Below are positions 60,891-64,000 of a stretch of 64,000 nt of DNA, in pieces. A program made the translations under genes and the position numbers. The DNA comes from Ignelater luminosus (lineage: Eukaryota > Arthropoda > Insecta > Coleoptera > Elateridae): positions 1-64,000 of the forward strand of contig VTPC01008543.1 of assembly GCA_011009095.1 (NCBI GenBank), written 5' to 3'. The notes under the pieces are model-generated. The model worked only from the letters and a program-made list of their open reading frames with translations. It had not been told where the DNA came from and did no database searches. Positions within the stretch are counted from its first letter, which is position 1. Each line of letters opens with the position of its first letter.

Positions 60891-60901
60891 GTTGGGCGCC
60901 A
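60891..60901 (-). other. Primer-binding-site-like motif of an LTR element
   Basis: The minus strand reads TGGCGCCCAAC, the same primer-site type as at 39495. The sequence just before it (minus strand) includes ATTACA, a possible LTR terminus. No matching LTR or coding region was found, so at most a fossil scrap is present. Confidence 0.25.
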
Positions 60902-61149
60902 CTTTATATACAATGTAATAGAATTTAAAAAACAATTTAATTTATCCTGACAGTTAAACGACGACTTGTCGCGAGTAATAGAACAAAAAAGAGCAAAATC
61001 CAAATATTGTAGTTACTTTCACTTCCAACAACAATCAGGAATTAATGAGCAATTAATCATAAGATGCTTTATATTATCAATAAAAGCTAAAGAAATTTAC
61101 AAGATCACAATGTCTTGGTGATTCTAATAATGCCCAAAACAGACATAAA

Positions 61150-62800
61150 ACCATCATGCACCTGCCACATTGACAGAGGATTACAATTATAGCGACCTAA
61201 TCTTGATGTTCTCTTATCAGTTCTGTCAAAAATTCCTGATCTTCAAACAAGCCAAGATACTGTTACCAAATGGAAAATCCCACTGGCCGATTCACGGCCT
61301 CACCTCTACAACACTCTGGATTCACGGCTATAAAAGACCGTCTCAGATTCCTAGACAGTCACTAAATTACATTCCTGCTCCAATTCCGTTCTAATCTTTT
61401 CGAGCCTACCAGCTGACCCAACTTATACTACTACTGCAGAAACATCCACATTCACCTCCATCTGCGCTCGACCAACTCCTCGGACTCCGTTTCCAATGCA
61501 AATGAACGTCGCTTCAAATGCTGCCACGTAACGGAAACTGTTAATCAATTCTTCGCTCTCGTCCCAACCAAAGGATTGGACTGGACCACAGTCAATTCCA
61601 AAAAGCGACGCACTGTAAATCAACAGCCCACCTCTAATGACGAACCATCTACTGCAACTAACTTCTCCACAGACGTCAGCGGCGTCGCTACCCACAGAGC
61701 TTTCGCTGCTCAATCCAAAGCGGCCACAACCTGCATTGTTTTAGAACTCAGACGAACTTCAAATCAACGTCTCTTCTGCTTTGCAGAATTCCCGAACTCC
61801 TCGTCACCGACGTCACAATTCATATGCAAACGCTAACATTCGCATTTCATCCAATCAGGACGACCTACAGGCTAGACTTGTTACCTTGAGTCACTTCGTA
61901 GGACAACTTTCTTTGCGGTCAAGTTCACCAAATCCCAAACCCAATCAACTTACCAACTTTTGTTCACTTACGCCTTCTGAAGAATCGATCTTGACATTTC
62001 TGTCGACGTCAAGGACGCGCTCAATAAGAAAACGCTGAGTTTCGACCACTTGCAGAATCACACATTCTCCACTAAACCATCCCATACGTCGGCCTACCAC
62101 AAACTGCCAGGTCAACCATTACCCTCAGAAGAGATCACGTAACAATTCTCAAAATAGTGCCCCAAGAGACCTTCTCAACCCATCCAGGATATCCTTTGCG
62201 CTTTTCCTCCTTGTCTCCTTCCTAAACCTATTACCTTTTCAGAGAGATCACACCTTTTGCATTCTAACTCCATTGATTCATACCTTCTTTGGCTTTATGG
62301 TCGAAGACAACATTGTTTGATCTCCTTATGATCCTAAACGGTAAACGCCAACGGCTGGAATCAGAAACAGCCAGTGGTTGAGAACATCATCCGCTTCCAC
62401 AGCATCCATATTCTATCTATCACAGAAACTCACCTCAAGAAAACCCAAAACCTTACCATTCCAGGATTACAGGTCGCTCCACTGTTGTTGCGTTAGCCTT
62501 CCACTCCCATCTCTCATTTATCAAGAATTTTCCAATCTCCACTGTTGCGCCGTCACCCTAAATGCGCCACAGTACCTATACATCTTTTTCTTCTATACCC
62601 CATCCGACAGTCTCCCGTTCCCAAAATATTTCTTTGAGTTTGTGGTTCGGTCTTATAAGAGGGCAAGCTAACAGTCCAGCATACAGTGGTGCACAATACC
62701 GGAAGTCAACCACAAGACCCTCATCGTTTTCGTCCTTGAAAAAACAATTGACATCAACCACCCCCTTCTCTCGCACGTCTTTCAACTAATCCGCGAAAAC
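61150..62800 (+). mobile_element. 5' half of a Jockey-like LINE (ORF1 and start of endonuclease)
   Basis: GC-richer plus-strand sequence gives an ORF1-like tail near 61780-61920 (RRHNSYANANIRISS, then DDLQARLVTLSHFVGQLSL), a pattern usual at the end of Jockey ORF1. Near 62340-62440 the opening of an AP endonuclease follows: NANGWNQKQPVVENIIRFHS, IHILSITETHLKK. Further on is YLYIFFFYTPSDSLPFP (about 62570), the Y-x-P-P-S region. No reverse transcriptase follows. Frames are broken. Ends are approximate, and the leader from 61150 to 61390 is assigned only by proximity. Confidence 0.6.
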
Positions 62801-64000
62801 AGGCAAATTTACAGATTGCTCGTCCGATCTCAAGATCCTGTGGTGAAGCTCATAGTTGTGAGAGACCAAAGAAAATCCAACTCTGGAGATAATTTCTACA
62901 TAGATCTAACCCCACGATTTCTTGACAGAATACCAACTGATACTGAAATTCAAAAATATTCTCAGAATTCAGAATTTCTTTTTGTATTTTCTTTTCATTG
63001 TTGCTACTTTTTCTGTTCTCTATCTCAGATTGATACTAGCAAAGAAAGGGACCTGCCTGACTCACTCAGCTGAGCTTCTGCAAAGATTAGTAGTTCCAAA
63101 AAGTACCACTATTTTATCTTTCTTTTCTGCTTAAGTCTGCTTATATGGCATTACCTGAAAACCAGAGGAACTCCTTCCTTTGTGCTTCTCAGTCTGGAAA
63201 TTGGATGAACCATAGTAGATATGCTATGCTCATACTCAAATAGCTAACATTACTGAAGAGGAGAAAGCTTCTATCTATATGAACTGCCTTTGTGCAAACT
63301 TTTAAAAGCCACCCACATTGAAAGTAAACTTTTTTTATTTTTTAGTTCATGGGGTATCTCCTTTGGACTAAACAAAATGCCACCCCTTTGATTAGCCATT
63401 TTTGTGCAGTGAATAACACTGCAGCAACATACTTGTTTACCCATTTACAAATGTTGATAAACTTGTCATGAAATATCTCTTTGGTCAAGAAATGAAATTC
63501 ATTGAGAAATAGACTCGGTACTACAAATATAAATAAATTGCACAATCACAGTATATAGAATAAGTTTTATGTTTGGCATCTAAGTGTTCTATTTTACTTG
63601 AAAACAAAAACAGTTTGTTTTATTTAAGAAACTAGACACGCTCTAATGTTGCCTTAACTTACAATTTATTGTGACATATTTATGTTGTGGTATGCATTTT
63701 CAGGAAATAATCAGACAATTCTGGTTCTTTATCTTTGATTGCTATAGTGTTTTCCAAATCTTTTTCTCAGAACGTCAATTAATTAATAAGAATAACAAGT
63801 AAATAATAGCCTGAAGAACAATACACGAGATAATTAACAGACGAACAGTCATCGTCCTAAAAAAATAACAAAATGAGATAAACACAAAAACTCAAGTTTT
63901 ATTGCTTTTATGCTCTAGTTATTTAGTTATTTCATTTTACATTAAAGAAATGCTATTACAACAACCTTAATTGTGGTATTTTTAATGAAAAATTCATTTA
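62801..64000. other. No gene recognised to the right edge
   Basis: Frames at 62816-63134 and 63342-63545 are unsupported. Sequence becomes AT-rich after 63600. Confidence 0.5.

Noticed and set aside
63342-63545. 67-residue minus-strand frame and a weak reverse-transcriptase-like phrase on the plus strand
   Set aside because: Too short and too weak to assign to any element.

Overview
The window looks like a repeat-rich insect nuclear chromosome, most likely a beetle. It is very AT-rich and has no operons. The host genes are intron-split with mostly short introns (50-75 bp), and the best gene, nocturnin, closely follows Drosophila curled. There are many TA-flanked and other small inverted-repeat elements, decayed LINEs of several clades and at least one LTR-element fossil. 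A 400-base run of N (56872-57271) marks an assembly gap. The species is my inference; no marker in the window fixes it.

Two host genes can be read completely, both on the minus strand. A calaxin-like (EFCAB1) outer-dynein-arm calcium sensor lies at 26002-26898 in four exons. Nocturnin (curled in flies), the CCR4-fold NADP(H) phosphatase, lies at 30381-33545 in five coding exons and has a spliced 5' UTR exon somewhere upstream. Two further coding exons look real but their partners are not identified: the first exon of a secreted protein (5364-5825, minus) and an unrecognised conserved-looking exon (46652-46856, minus). Several short or ambiguous open stretches are listed at low confidence: 1-173, 35698-36106, 36075-36176, 40482-41005, 41328-41640, 41889-42032 and 53411-53551.

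The rest is repeats. 1481-1809 is a piggyBac-like MITE. 1861-2220 and 4413-5270 carry a 142-bp repeat family. 7140-9130 is an RTE-clade LINE split by a clean TA-flanked insertion. 11300-11710 holds a MADF-like fragment. 12732-13557 is a fold-back element. 14415-15225 is a 163-bp satellite. 17890-20458 is a 5'-truncated R1-clade LINE. 22500-24780 is a Ty3/Gypsy fossil. 27120-29560 is an unclassified decayed repeat. Small elements lie at 35082-35504, 39796-39987 and 53694-54127. 44810-45130 is a Tc1/mariner transposase remnant. 49588-50750 is a decayed coding region with internal peptide repeats. 57415-58195 is a LINE with RT and RNase H, abutting a mariner end (58446). 61150-62800 is the 5' half of a Jockey-like LINE.

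I did not find a clearly new multi-gene system. The most informative observations are the restorable empty site inside the RTE LINE, the fold-back element and GACGTC-rich inverted-repeat element, the satellite that stays open on both strands, and a short ORF ending in an RHIM-like motif. Because this is a eukaryote, nearby genes should not be assumed to work together.
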